49,799 nucleotides of DNA from Deltaproteobacteria bacterium (GTDB lineage: Bacteria; Myxococcota_A; Polyangia; JACPQR01). Every line of letters begins with the position of its first letter. The first letter of the stretch is position 1. Below are positions 1 to 7,128 of this stretch, piece by piece. Below the pieces are notes generated by a model. That model was given only the letters and a program-made list of their open reading frames with translations, did no database searches and was not told the origin of the DNA. The DNA is taken from contig JACPQR010000065.1 of the NCBI GenBank assembly GCA_016190375.1, forward strand, positions 1 through 49,799, written 5' to 3'. Made by a program: the position numbers and the translations under genes.

Positions 1-129
1 CGCGTGGGATGATTAGAGAAGCCGGCGAGCTATCTGCGATCCTCGGTGCGTCGGCACGTACCGCACGAGCGAATGCTCGAGCCGCAAAGACGAAGCTCCG
101 AGTGTCGTGTGCTGACTGAAGATGCCGGT

Positions 130-150
130 TGCCCGTCGCCTGTCGCCTGT
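130..150. repeat. Heptanucleotide tandem repeat
   Basis: Three 7-bp units stand in tandem (TGCCCGT, CGCCTGT, CGCCTGT). On the other strand the unit reads ACAGGCG, closely related to the CAGGCAA unit repeated at 49701-49721. The stretch 1-303 otherwise holds no convincing gene; its short open frames lack coding character and overlap one another. Confidence 0.6.
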
Positions 151-285
151 TTTCCGAATTCGCTCATGTATGCGGCGGCCTTCGGATCGCCGCGAAATCG
201 CGGCCTCTCATGGCGTGTCGAGCGCCGTGCCGGCGAAAGTCGGGCTAGTACCGCGCGGCAGCCCAGGTAGCGAACCACCTTCCGG

Positions 286-294
286 TGATACGAT
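286..294 (+). promoter_or_regulatory. Candidate extended -10 of the kinase gene
   Basis: TGATACGAT fits an extended -10 element (TGnTAnnnT) and lies 9 nt before the ATG at 304. I found no good -35 and no Shine-Dalgarno sequence in the gap, so a very short or absent leader is possible. The assignment is by eye. Confidence 0.3.
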
Positions 295-303
295 GCGGCC
301 CGG

Positions 304-2502
304 ATGACGACCCTGGGCGGGTACGAGCTCCATCGGGCAATCGGCGAGGGCCGGCTGACCGAGGTGCACCTCGCGAGGGACTCGAGGAGCCGTCTGGTGG
401 TCGTCAAGCGCTTCGTCGAGCGTTCGGCCAAGAGCCCCGAGGCGGTCGAGGCCGCGCTCGCGGCGGCCCGCAAGAGCAAGCAGATCGACCACGCGGGGTT
501 CGCCAAGGTCCTCGCCGTCAGCGACGCGCCGCCTCACTTCATCGTCACCGAGTATGCACATGGCCAGACCGTCGGCGCGATCCTCGAGCGGTGGCGCGCG
601 GCGCCGGTGAGCGCTGCAGTCGCCGCCAGGATCGTCGCGGACGCCGCCCTGTCCTTGCACCACGCCCACGAGCTTCGCGACGACAAGAACCGATCGCTGG
701 GTCTGGTGCACGGCAGCCTCGGGCCCGACAACGTCCTCGTGACCTACGAGGGCCAGGTGAAGATCACCGACGTCGGCTGGACCGGCCGCACCGTGGACGC
801 GCGGCGCGTGGGAGGCGCGCAGGCCGTCGGCAGGACCATGGCGCCCGAGCAGGCGATCGGGGCGCGCGTCGATCGGCGCGCGGACATCTTCGCCCTGGGC
901 GTGGTGCTCTGGGAGCTGCTCACCGGAGAGCGGCTGTTCGACGCATCGACCGCCGCGGACCTCGTCACCAAGATCACGATCGACGAGATCCCGAGCCCAC
1001 GAGACAAGAACCCTTCCGTTCCCGAGGAGCTCGCGGCGATCACGACCCGGGCGCTGATGCGATCCCTGGTTCGCCGCACGCCGACCGCGGCGACGCTGCA
1101 CCGCGAGCTCATGGCCCACCTGAAGGAGAGCGGCGCGGCGGCCGAGGTCTCGACGCACATGCAGGCCACGTTCGCCGAGGAGCGGAGGGAGCGTGACGCG
1201 CTCCTTGCCGAGATCCCTCCCGGGAGTGCACCCGAAGCCGAGGAAGAGATCGAGGTCTCGGAGGTGATGCCCATCGCCGAGATGACGACGCAGCCGGTGA
1301 TACGGCTCGAGCCGTCACCCACGATCCTCGTCGATCCGTCGCTGTACGAGGCCCCGCCCGCGGCCTCGCCCCCCGCTCCACCCGCAGCGAGCCCGCCGCC
1401 TGTTCCTCCCGCAGCGCTCGCCTCGAGCACGAGACCGCCGCCGCAACCCGTGCCCGCGGCTCCCGCTGCCGTTCGCTCGATGCCCGAGGCGCCGCCGGTG
1501 GCCGCGGGTCCGGCGGCTCGCGCCTGGGGTGGGTCTAGAGCGCCGGCGCCGCCGCCGGTGAGCGCGGGTGCGGCGGCTCAGGCGTGGGACGCGTCCGGCG
1601 TGCCCGAGGCGCCGCCGGTGAGCGCGGGTGCGGCGGCTCAGGCGTGGGACGCGTCCGGCGTGCCCGAGGCGCCGCCGGTGAGCGCCGGCAACGGGTCGGC
1701 TGCTCCGGCCGCCTGGAGCGCACCGGAAGCGCCCGCGGCGCAAGACGCGGATCTGCGGATCGGCCCAGTCGACGACGTCACCTTCGAGCGCTCGCGAACC
1801 GGACTGGTCATCCTGGTCATCGTGGTACTGGTCGCGGTCGCGGCTGGCTGGTTCCTCCTTCGAGGGGATCGGGACGAGACCCGGAGCGAACGGGCGCCTC
1901 GAGAGACCGGCTCGATCCTCGTTCGAAGCGATCCGGACGGCGCCGCGATCGCGGTCGACGGGCGAGACACGGGCAAGCGCACGCCCGCGCGGATCGACGG
2001 GCTCCCGCTCGACGCACCGCACCGGATCGAGCTCACGCTGGGTGGCCGGCTTCCCTGGAGCGAGGAGGTCACCGCCCTCACCGAGGGGCGGTCGGTGCAC
2101 GCGATGCTCGCTCCCGACAGCCCGGAGTACCGCGAGCGGCAGAGCGACGGCGGTCCTGACTCCGCGCCTCCCCCGCCCACGAGCCCCGCAGCTCAGCCGG
2201 CTCGTCGTGCGGCGCACGGCGCGGTGGAAGAGGGGTCCGCGCCGGCCACGGGCGACCCGGAGCACGCCGAAGCCGCCGCGTCCGACACCGGCTTCCTCAC
2301 CGTCCGGACCAACGCGCGCGCGGTCGTGACCTTCGACGGCCGACCGCTGGGCCGCGCCCCGCTCCACAAGGCGCGTGTTCCGGCCGGAAGCCACCAGGTC
2401 CGCGTGCAGTTCGACGGCACGGAGGCGACGTCATGGCGAGACGCGCGCGTGCAGATCCGGCCGGGGTGGGAGTTCACGCTGAACGTCACTCTGGACGAGT
2501 GA
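304..2502 (+). CDS. Membrane-anchored Ser/Thr kinase homologue, probable pseudokinase, with two PEGA domains
   Basis: 732 aa. Residues about 7-270 have the eukaryotic-like kinase fold. The beta-3 lysine is K35 (VVVK), the Mg-binding DFG is DVG at 156-158, and APEQ is at 180-183. The catalytic HRD is replaced by HGS at 136-138, so the proton-acceptor Asp is missing, and the glycine loop is poor (GEGRLTEV). Catalysis is therefore doubtful. A Pro/Ala linker (about 350-495) contains an exact 60-bp DNA repeat. A single membrane helix lies near 498-518, and two PEGA-like beta domains follow (about 534-610 and 662-732), expected outside the membrane. Such proteins usually relay envelope signals. FabH-like is the next gene, 45 nt downstream, with its own ribosome site. 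Confidence 0.85.
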   Translation: MTTLGGYELHRAIGEGRLTEVHLARDSRSRLVVVKRFVERSAKSPEAVEAALAAARKSKQIDHAGFAKVLAVSDAPPHFIVTEYAHGQTVGAILERWRAAPVSAAVAARIVADAALSLHHAHELRDDKNRSLGLVHGSLGPDNVLVTYEGQVKITDVGWTGRTVDARRVGGAQAVGRTMAPEQAIGARVDRRADIFALGVVLWELLTGERLFDASTAADLVTKITIDEIPSPRDKNPSVPEELAAITTRALMRSLVRRTPTAATLHRELMAHLKESGAAAEVSTHMQATFAEERRERDALLAEIPPGSAPEAEEEIEVSEVMPIAEMTTQPVIRLEPSPTILVDPSLYEAPPAASPPAPPAASPPPVPPAALASSTRPPPQPVPAAPAAVRSMPEAPPVAAGPAARAWGGSRAPAPPPVSAGAAAQAWDASGVPEAPPVSAGAAAQAWDASGVPEAPPVSAGNGSAAPAAWSAPEAPAAQDADLRIGPVDDVTFERSRTGLVILVIVVLVAVAAGWFLLRGDRDETRSERAPRETGSILVRSDPDGAAIAVDGRDTGKRTPARIDGLPLDAPHRIELTLGGRLPWSEEVTALTEGRSVHAMLAPDSPEYRERQSDGGPDSAPPPPTSPAAQPARRAAHGAVEEGSAPATGDPEHAEAAASDTGFLTVRTNARAVVTFDGRPLGRAPLHKARVPAGSHQVRVQFDGTEATSWRDARVQIRPGWEFTLNVTLDE
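1501..1710 (+). repeat. 60-bp tandem repeat inside the kinase linker
   Basis: 1561-1620 and 1621-1680 are identical 60-bp units encoding a Pro/Ala-rich 20-aa repeat. Degenerate copies flank them at 1501-1560 and from 1681. The identity at silent positions indicates recent duplication, so linker length probably varies between strains. Confidence 0.85.
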
Positions 2503-2547
2503 GATCGCGGCGAGAAATGATATAGGACGCTCGAAGGAGAAGCGCTC

Positions 2548-3579
2548 GTGCCCAACGCCTACATCTCAGGTACCGGCTTTCACGTCCCTCCGAGGGTCGT
2601 CACGAACGACGACCTGGCGAGAGACTATGGCATCGACACCACGAACGAGTGGATCGTGCAGCGCACCGGGATCCAGGAGCGGCGGTTCGCCGAGGAGGGC
2701 GTGGGCACGTCCGATCTGGCTCTGCCCGCGGCCGAGATGGCGATCGCCCGGGCGGGCATCGAGAAGACCGACCTGGACATGATCGTCTTCGCGACGCTCT
2801 CGCCCGATCACGCCTTCCCCGGCACGGGCGTGTACCTGCAGCGCAAGCTGGGGCTGCTCGATGGGGCGAACCCGAAGTTCGTGCCGGCGCTCGACGTGCG
2901 CAACCAGTGCTCGGGGTTCCTGTACGGCCTCGCCACGGCGACGTCGATCGTGCAGGCGGGCGGCGCACGGCACATCCTCCTCGTGGGCGCCGAGACCCAT
3001 TCGGCTGCGCTCGACCTGACGACCCGCGGGCGCGCCGTGTCCTCGCTGTTCGGGGACGGCGCGGGCGCGGTGATCGTCAGCGCGACCGAGGAGGATCGCG
3101 GGATCCGCGCCTGGAAGCTCGGCTCGGACGGACGCTTCGCGGACCACCTGTGCCAGAAGGTCTGGGACACGACGAAGCGACCGTTCATCCCGCAGGACGC
3201 CCGGGGGATCGGGCAGGTCGATCCGTCGATGATGTGGGCCTCCATGGACGGGCGTCAGGTCTTCCGGCACGCCGTCGAGCGCATGATCGGGGTGCTGATG
3301 GAGACCTGCCTGAAGCTGGGCCTGACCGGAAACGACATCGACCTGTACGCCTTCCACCAGGCGAACCTCCGGGTGAACCAGTACGTCCAGCACCAGCTCG
3401 GCATCCCGGACGAGAAGGTCCTGCACAACATCGAGCGCTACGGGAACACGACGGCTGCGACCATTCCGCTGCTCCTGGCCGAGGCCGAGCAAGACGGCAG
3501 GCTCAGGCGGGGGATGAAGGTCGCGATGGTCGCCTTCGGCTCCGGCTTCACGTGGGGAGCGGCGATCGCGGACTGGTGA
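2548..3579 (+). CDS. 3-oxoacyl-ACP synthase III (FabH/KAS III) family protein
   Basis: 343 aa, normal for KAS III. The thiolase-fold Cys-His-Asn triad is complete: C121 (NQCSG), H270 (FHQAN) and N300 (RYGNTT). These enzymes condense a starter acyl-CoA with malonyl-ACP; FabH itself initiates fatty acid synthesis, but relatives make other ketones and esters, so substrate is open. The GTG start at 2548 follows a purine-rich ribosome site (GAAGGAGA, 2533-2540). A TATAGG sequence at 2522-2527 may be a -10. No other fatty-acid genes are adjacent, which favours a stand-alone KAS III homologue over the housekeeping fabH. Confidence 0.85.
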   Translation: MPNAYISGTGFHVPPRVVTNDDLARDYGIDTTNEWIVQRTGIQERRFAEEGVGTSDLALPAAEMAIARAGIEKTDLDMIVFATLSPDHAFPGTGVYLQRKLGLLDGANPKFVPALDVRNQCSGFLYGLATATSIVQAGGARHILLVGAETHSAALDLTTRGRAVSSLFGDGAGAVIVSATEEDRGIRAWKLGSDGRFADHLCQKVWDTTKRPFIPQDARGIGQVDPSMMWASMDGRQVFRHAVERMIGVLMETCLKLGLTGNDIDLYAFHQANLRVNQYVQHQLGIPDEKVLHNIERYGNTTAATIPLLLAEAEQDGRLRRGMKVAMVAFGSGFTWGAAIADW

Positions 3580-3686
3580 TCCGCCGCGGGCGTGAAGCGC
3601 CCGTGCAGCAGGAATCCCCGCGCGCGACCTTGCCATGAGGGGCCCGCGTACTTAGGAGAGAGCCCTCTGTCGAAAGGAGCGGCGTC

Positions 3687-4130
3687 ATGGCAGTCGTGCG
3701 GCGTGCGGAAGTCAGATGGGACGGTGACCTAGCGTCGGGTCGAGGGGTCGTCCACGCGAGGAGCAGTGAGGCATTCACGGAGCTGCCGGTGAGCTGGGCC
3801 TCGAGGACCGAGTCCCCCGACGGCAAGACCAGCCCCGAGGAGCTCGTGGCCGCGGCCCATGCGAGCTGCTTCGCGATGGCGCTGTCCGCGGGGCTCGTGC
3901 GCGCCGGGACGCCCGGCCAGAAGCTCGAGGTGAGCGCTGCCGTCACGTTCGATCGCGGCGAACAGGGTTGGCGGGTCGTCTCGAGCGCGCTCGAGGTCAA
4001 GGGGTGGGTGCGCGGGCTGGACGCGGCGGGCTTCCAGAAGGCCGCCGAGGCGGCAAAGGGCGGCTGCCCGATCTCGCAGGCCCTCGAGGGCAACGTCGCC
4101 CTCAGCGTGAAGGCCACCCTCGCCCAGTAA
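3687..4130 (+). CDS. OsmC/Ohr-family peroxiredoxin-like protein
   Basis: 147 aa. The two redox cysteines of the family are present: C61 in HASCFAMAL and C127 in KGGCPIS. OsmC-type proteins reduce organic hydroperoxides with thiol donors in the cytoplasm. The TSPEELVAAAHASCF stretch is diagnostic of the OsmC branch rather than Ohr. GAAAGGAG at 3674-3681 is a good ribosome site for the ATG at 3687. It appears to be a single gene; the sequence immediately after it is a broken kinase piece. Confidence 0.88.
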   Translation: MAVVRRAEVRWDGDLASGRGVVHARSSEAFTELPVSWASRTESPDGKTSPEELVAAAHASCFAMALSAGLVRAGTPGQKLEVSAAVTFDRGEQGWRVVSSALEVKGWVRGLDAAGFQKAAEAAKGGCPISQALEGNVALSVKATLAQ

Positions 4131-4134
4131 CTCG

Positions 4135-4230
4135 GGCGTGGCCGATCGGTACGGCATCGGGGTGATCGTCTACGAGGCGCTCGGCGACCGGGCGCCGTTC
4201 GACGCGGACACCTTGCACGAGACGAGCTCG
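4135..4230 (+). pseudogene. Ser/Thr kinase C-lobe fragment
   Basis: About 30 codons read ADRYGIGVIVYEALGDRAPF and onward, matching kinase subdomain IX (D-x-[YF]-x-x-G-V-x-x-Y-E-x-L-x-G-x-x-P-F). Nothing else of a kinase precedes or follows it, so it is a gene remnant. It ends at a short direct repeat and palindrome where a PIN-toxin remnant begins on the other strand. Confidence 0.7.
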
Positions 4231-4231
4231 A

Positions 4232-4260
4232 GACTAGGACGGACTAGGACGGACGTCCGT
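4232..4260. repeat. Direct repeat and 12-bp palindrome at a breakpoint
   Basis: A 10-bp unit GACTAGGACG occurs twice (4232-4241, 4242-4251) and runs into the perfect palindrome ACGGACGTCCGT at 4249-4260. The repeats lie exactly between the kinase fragment and the truncated toxin, so they probably mark the deletion junction. Confidence 0.7.
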
Positions 4261-4275
4261 GTCGAAGACATACAC
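4234..4275 (-). pseudogene. VapC-type (PIN) toxin remnant, first 13 codons
   Basis: Starting 5 nt after the antitoxin stop, a GTG opens a frame reading VYVFDTDV followed by repeat-derived codons and a stop. That is the canonical N-terminus of a PIN-domain RNase toxin (hydrophobic strand then the first catalytic Asp). The rest of the gene is gone, replaced by the repeat, palindrome and kinase fragment. Confidence 0.65.
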
Positions 4276-4280
4276 GATTC

Positions 4281-4559
4281 TCACTCGAACGCGCGCACGG
4301 GGCGCGGCCGCTGCCTTCGCCGCGACGCCAAGACCTCGCGCATCGTGCGATCGAAATCCGGAACGTGCCCGGAGATCCCGCGAAGAGCATCCGCCCAGTG
4401 GGGCCTCGCCACCTCCTCGACCAAGGGTTCGTACGGAACGAGCACGGCAACCGGACGGCCACGGCGCTCGATTACGATGCGGTCCCCACGCGCCTCGACC
4501 TCCCGTATCACCCCGCTCAGGTGTGACTTTGCCGCCCCCACGCCCATCCGCTTGGTCAT
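4281..4559 (-). CDS. Phd/YefM-family antitoxin, now orphan
   Basis: 92 aa from the ATG at 4559 (a TTG lies one codon upstream). The N-terminal half has the Phd/YefM signature: GAAKSHLSGVIREV followed by DRIVIERRGRPVAVLVPY. Such antitoxins dimerise, bind the operon operator and neutralise a toxin with their flexible C-terminus. Its toxin partner survives only as 13 codons downstream, so it can no longer be serving its own toxin. TACAAT on the minus strand (4606-4601) is a possible -10. Confidence 0.8.
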   Translation of the reverse strand: MTKRMGVGAAKSHLSGVIREVEARGDRIVIERRGRPVAVLVPYEPLVEEVARPHWADALRGISGHVPDFDRTMREVLASRRRQRPRPVRAFE

Positions 4560-4633
4560 CAACTGGCTCCGTCAAGTCGACTCGGTCCGCTCCGGTGCGG
4601 ATTGTACTACCGTGCGTGGAGCGCACGCCGGTG

Positions 4634-4639
4634 TATCAT
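4634..4639 (+). promoter_or_regulatory. Candidate -10 upstream of the Dus gene
   Basis: TATCAT matches the -10 consensus at 5 of 6 positions and lies 10 nt before the GTG at 4650. No clear -35 is visible. Confidence 0.3.
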
Positions 4640-4649
4640 CCCGGCCTGA

Positions 4650-5642
4650 GTGCTCGCTGCGTTGCCCCACGATCTGCTCCGGGACCTGATGGCCCGCCGG
4701 CCGGCGATCCTCGCGCCGATGGAGGACGTGTCGGACGCGGTATTCAGGCGGATCTGCCGCGAGCTCGGCGCGGAGCTGTGCGTCACGGAGTTCGTGAACG
4801 CCGAGGGCCTGCTCCGAGGCTCGCGGATCGCGCGCCGGAAGATCAGGCTCGCGCCGGACGACCGGCCGACGGCGATCCAGGTCTACGGCGCCGATCCGGA
4901 CCGTCTCGTACAGGCCGCGCTCGTCGCGGAGGCGGCGGGACCCGCGTGCATCGACGTCAACTGCGGCTGCTGGGTCCCCGCCATCTGCGGGCGCGGCGCC
5001 GGCGCCGGGTGGCTGCGCGATCCCGTCGCGATGGTGGCGATGGCGCGACGCCTGGTCGATTCGCTGTCGCTCCCGGTCACCGTCAAGACTCGCATCGGCT
5101 GGGGGCCCGAGTCGGCGATGCCGATCGTGGACCTCGCCCGGCGGCTCGAGGACGCCGGTGTCTCGGCGCTGACGATCCACTGTCGGACCGCGGAGGCCGG
5201 GCACTCGGGCCCCGCGGACTGGAGCTGGGCGGCGCGGGCGCAGGAGGTCGTCTCGCTCCCGGTCATCGTGAACGGCGACATCCGATCCGCCGCCGACGCG
5301 GCCCGAGCGCTCGCCGAGACGGGCTGCGCCGGCGTGATGATCGGCCGCAGGGCGATCGACCATCCGTGGATCTTCCGGGAAACGCGCGCGCTCCTGGACC
5401 GGGGCGTCCGGCTCGATCCCCCGACGCTCGAGGAGCGCCTGGCCCTCTGCCGCCGCCAGCTCCTCGCCAACGTCGCCGAGCGGGGCCAGCCGCGCGGCGT
5501 CTTCGTGACCCGCCGCCATCTCAACGGCTACCTCGCGGGCCTGCGCGGCGCCGCCGCGATCAGGCGGCGGCTGGTCACGTGCGACAGCCTCGACGGCTGC
5601 CTCGAGATCCTGGCCGACACCGAGCGCCAGCTCGCGGCGTGA
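4650..5642 (+). CDS. dus: tRNA-dihydrouridine synthase (Dus/DusB-like)
   Basis: 330 aa from GTG 4650; an ATG at 4689 would give 317 aa, and the longer form is preferred because the leucine-rich lead into the conserved core is typical. FMN-dependent TIM-barrel enzyme reducing uridine in the tRNA D-loop. Visible motifs: LAPMEDVSD at the start of the barrel, the VNCGC segment carrying the catalytic Cys (usual form NxGCP; here the Pro is Trp), VKTRIGWG, IHCRT...HSGPADW, VNGDI and the phosphate-binding GVMIGRRAI. The end is followed by the truncated TetR gene. Confidence 0.88.
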   Translation: MLAALPHDLLRDLMARRPAILAPMEDVSDAVFRRICRELGAELCVTEFVNAEGLLRGSRIARRKIRLAPDDRPTAIQVYGADPDRLVQAALVAEAAGPACIDVNCGCWVPAICGRGAGAGWLRDPVAMVAMARRLVDSLSLPVTVKTRIGWGPESAMPIVDLARRLEDAGVSALTIHCRTAEAGHSGPADWSWAARAQEVVSLPVIVNGDIRSAADAARALAETGCAGVMIGRRAIDHPWIFRETRALLDRGVRLDPPTLEERLALCRRQLLANVAERGQPRGVFVTRRHLNGYLAGLRGAAAIRRRLVTCDSLDGCLEILADTERQLAA

Positions 5643-5670
5643 TCGCACGAGATCCACAGCCCCGCGTTTC

Positions 5671-5684
5671 GTGAACTTGTTAAC
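5671..5684. promoter_or_regulatory. Candidate operator, imperfect inverted repeat
   Basis: GTGAAC-TT-GTTAAC is an inverted repeat with one mismatch, just upstream of the TetR remnant and the RND operon, in the only non-coding gap there. It could be the binding site of the lost repressor; this is inference from position. Confidence 0.25.
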
Positions 5685-5692
5685 CTCGTCCC

Positions 5693-6016
5693 TTGTGCTT
5701 ACCTACCGTTCGGCACATTCAGGCAAGCCCCGTCTCGATGCGGCTGCTGATGAGATGCGAGCACCGGACCGGCGCCACGCCCGAGGTGGACCTGCAGTCC
5801 GTCATCCGGCTGCACGCGAGTCTCCTCGGCCGTCTCCTCGTAGAAGGCGTACGGACGGGCGAGCTGCGTCACGACCTGCCGATCGAGGACTCGGTGTGGA
5901 TGCTGATCGGCACGGTCGACATCCGCGTGCGCCAGTGGCACGTCGGGGGTGTCGCGTTCGAGCCGGACCTCCCCCGCCGGCTCACCGACCTCCTCTTCAG
6001 CGGAGTGGGACGATGA
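5693..6016 (+). pseudogene. TetR-family regulator lacking its DNA-binding domain
   Basis: About 107 codons resemble only the ligand-binding half of a TetR protein: LLGRLLVEGVRTGELRHD, a helical segment over IGTVDIRVRQW, and the typical ending LTDLLFSGV. There is no room for the N-terminal helix-turn-helix because dus ends at 5642, so roughly 80 residues are missing. The stop (5014-style TGA at 6014-6016) overlaps the adaptor start by 4 nt, as expected for a local repressor that once headed this efflux operon. A small non-DNA-binding protein is possible but loss of function is more likely. Confidence 0.7.
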
Positions 6017-7128
6017 AGACACTCTTGCTCCTCGCCTCGTGGCTCGCTCTCGCTGCCTGCGATCGCGCGGGCGCAGCGCCAGGAGACAGCTCGCGCGGCG
6101 CGCAGGGCGCACCGGCCGCCGCTCCCGTGACCGCGACGCGCGTGGAGGTCGCGGTGCTCGCGCCGTCCGACGCGCGGCTCGAGCTCATCCTGCCGGGCGA
6201 GGTCGAGGGGCAGAGGGACGCGCTCCTCGCCGCGGCGCTCGGCGGGTACGTCGAGCACGTGGCCGTGGCGGCCGGTCAGAGGGTCAGAGCGGGCCAGGTG
6301 CTGGCGCGAATCGACTCGGCGGCGCACTCCGTCCGCCGCGACCAGGCCGTCGCCGAGCTCCGCCAGGCCGAGGCGGACCTCGCCCGTTCGCGCGCGCTCG
6401 GCAGAGCGCTGCCGGCGGCGCAGGTCGAGGCGAACCAGACGCGGGTGACTCTTGCCCAGACGGGTCTTCGCGCCGCCGAGCTCGAGGTAGCGCGCTCGTT
6501 CATCCGCGCGCCTTTCTCGGGAGTCGTCGCCGACGTGGATGCCGAGGTCGGCGAGGTCGCGCCGCCCGGTGCGCCGATCATCCGTCTGGTCGAGCTCGAT
6601 CCGGTGAAGATCACGCTCGCCGTCCCGGACCGCGACATCATCGTCCTGCGTCCCGGGATGGCCGTGGCCGTCGAGGTCGCCGCGCAGCCCACGGCGCTCA
6701 CGGGGACCGTCTCCCGCGTGAGCCCGACCGGCGACCTCCGCACGCGGGCGTTCGAGGCCGAGGTCGAGGTGCCGAACTCCGACGGACGCCTCCTGCCTGG
6801 AATGATCGCCTCGGTCCGGGTGGCGCAGGCGGTGGCGCAGGGGACGCTCGTCGTGCCCCAAGACCTCCTCGTGACACGGCGCGACGGGATCGGCGCCTTC
6901 GTCGACGAGCGCGGTGTCGCGAGGTGGAGGCCGCTCGAGCTCGGACAGATCGTCGGCAGCCAGGTCGTGGTCGCTCGCGGGCTCGCCGTCGGGGATCGCA
7001 TGGTCGTCGTCGGCCACCGCGACCTCGCCGACGGCGACGTGCTGCTCGTGGCGCGGCAAGGATCGTGCTGCCGCGACGGTCGCGTCGTGTTCCCCGATGC
7101 GCCGTCCCCAGGAGTGCCACCCCGGTGA
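6013..7128 (+). CDS. RND efflux periplasmic adaptor (membrane fusion protein), lipoprotein
   Basis: 371 aa from the ATG at 6013. The N-terminus MKTLLLLASWLALAAC is a lipoprotein signal with lipobox LAAC (Cys16). Then come a biotinyl/lipoyl-like segment (GGYVEHVAVAAGQRVRAGQ), an alpha-helical hairpin with Gln/Ala/Glu-rich repeats, FIRAPFSGVVADVDAEVGEV and beta-barrel segments, the order of HlyD/AcrA-type adaptors. It links the inner-membrane pump to an outer-membrane channel, which is not encoded here. The start overlaps the TetR remnant (ATGA) and the stop overlaps the pump start (GTGA), so the operon is translationally coupled. Confidence 0.92.
   Translation: MKTLLLLASWLALAACDRAGAAPGDSSRGAQGAPAAAPVTATRVEVAVLAPSDARLELILPGEVEGQRDALLAAALGGYVEHVAVAAGQRVRAGQVLARIDSAAHSVRRDQAVAELRQAEADLARSRALGRALPAAQVEANQTRVTLAQTGLRAAELEVARSFIRAPFSGVVADVDAEVGEVAPPGAPIIRLVELDPVKITLAVPDRDIIVLRPGMAVAVEVAAQPTALTGTVSRVSPTGDLRTRAFEAEVEVPNSDGRLLPGMIASVRVAQAVAQGTLVVPQDLLVTRRDGIGAFVDERGVARWRPLELGQIVGSQVVVARGLAVGDRMVVVGHRDLADGDVLLVARQGSCCRDGRVVFPDAPSPGVPPR

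Noticed and set aside
208..1158. Long minus-strand open frames opposite the kinase gene
   Set aside because: High GC creates long antisense frames; the plus-strand frame has clear kinase motifs and third-position GC bias, the antisense frames are Arg/Gly/Asp-rich without domains.
4650..5642. Unusual GCW instead of GCP at the Dus catalytic site as a defect
   Set aside because: The catalytic Cys is retained and, as far as I recall, related Dus proteins share the GCW form, so it is probably a subfamily trait.
5949..7124. Long upstream extension in frame with the RND pump
   Set aside because: The extension overlaps the adaptor gene in another frame and is Arg-rich shadow sequence; GTG 7125 gives the canonical pump N-terminus and a GTGA overlap.
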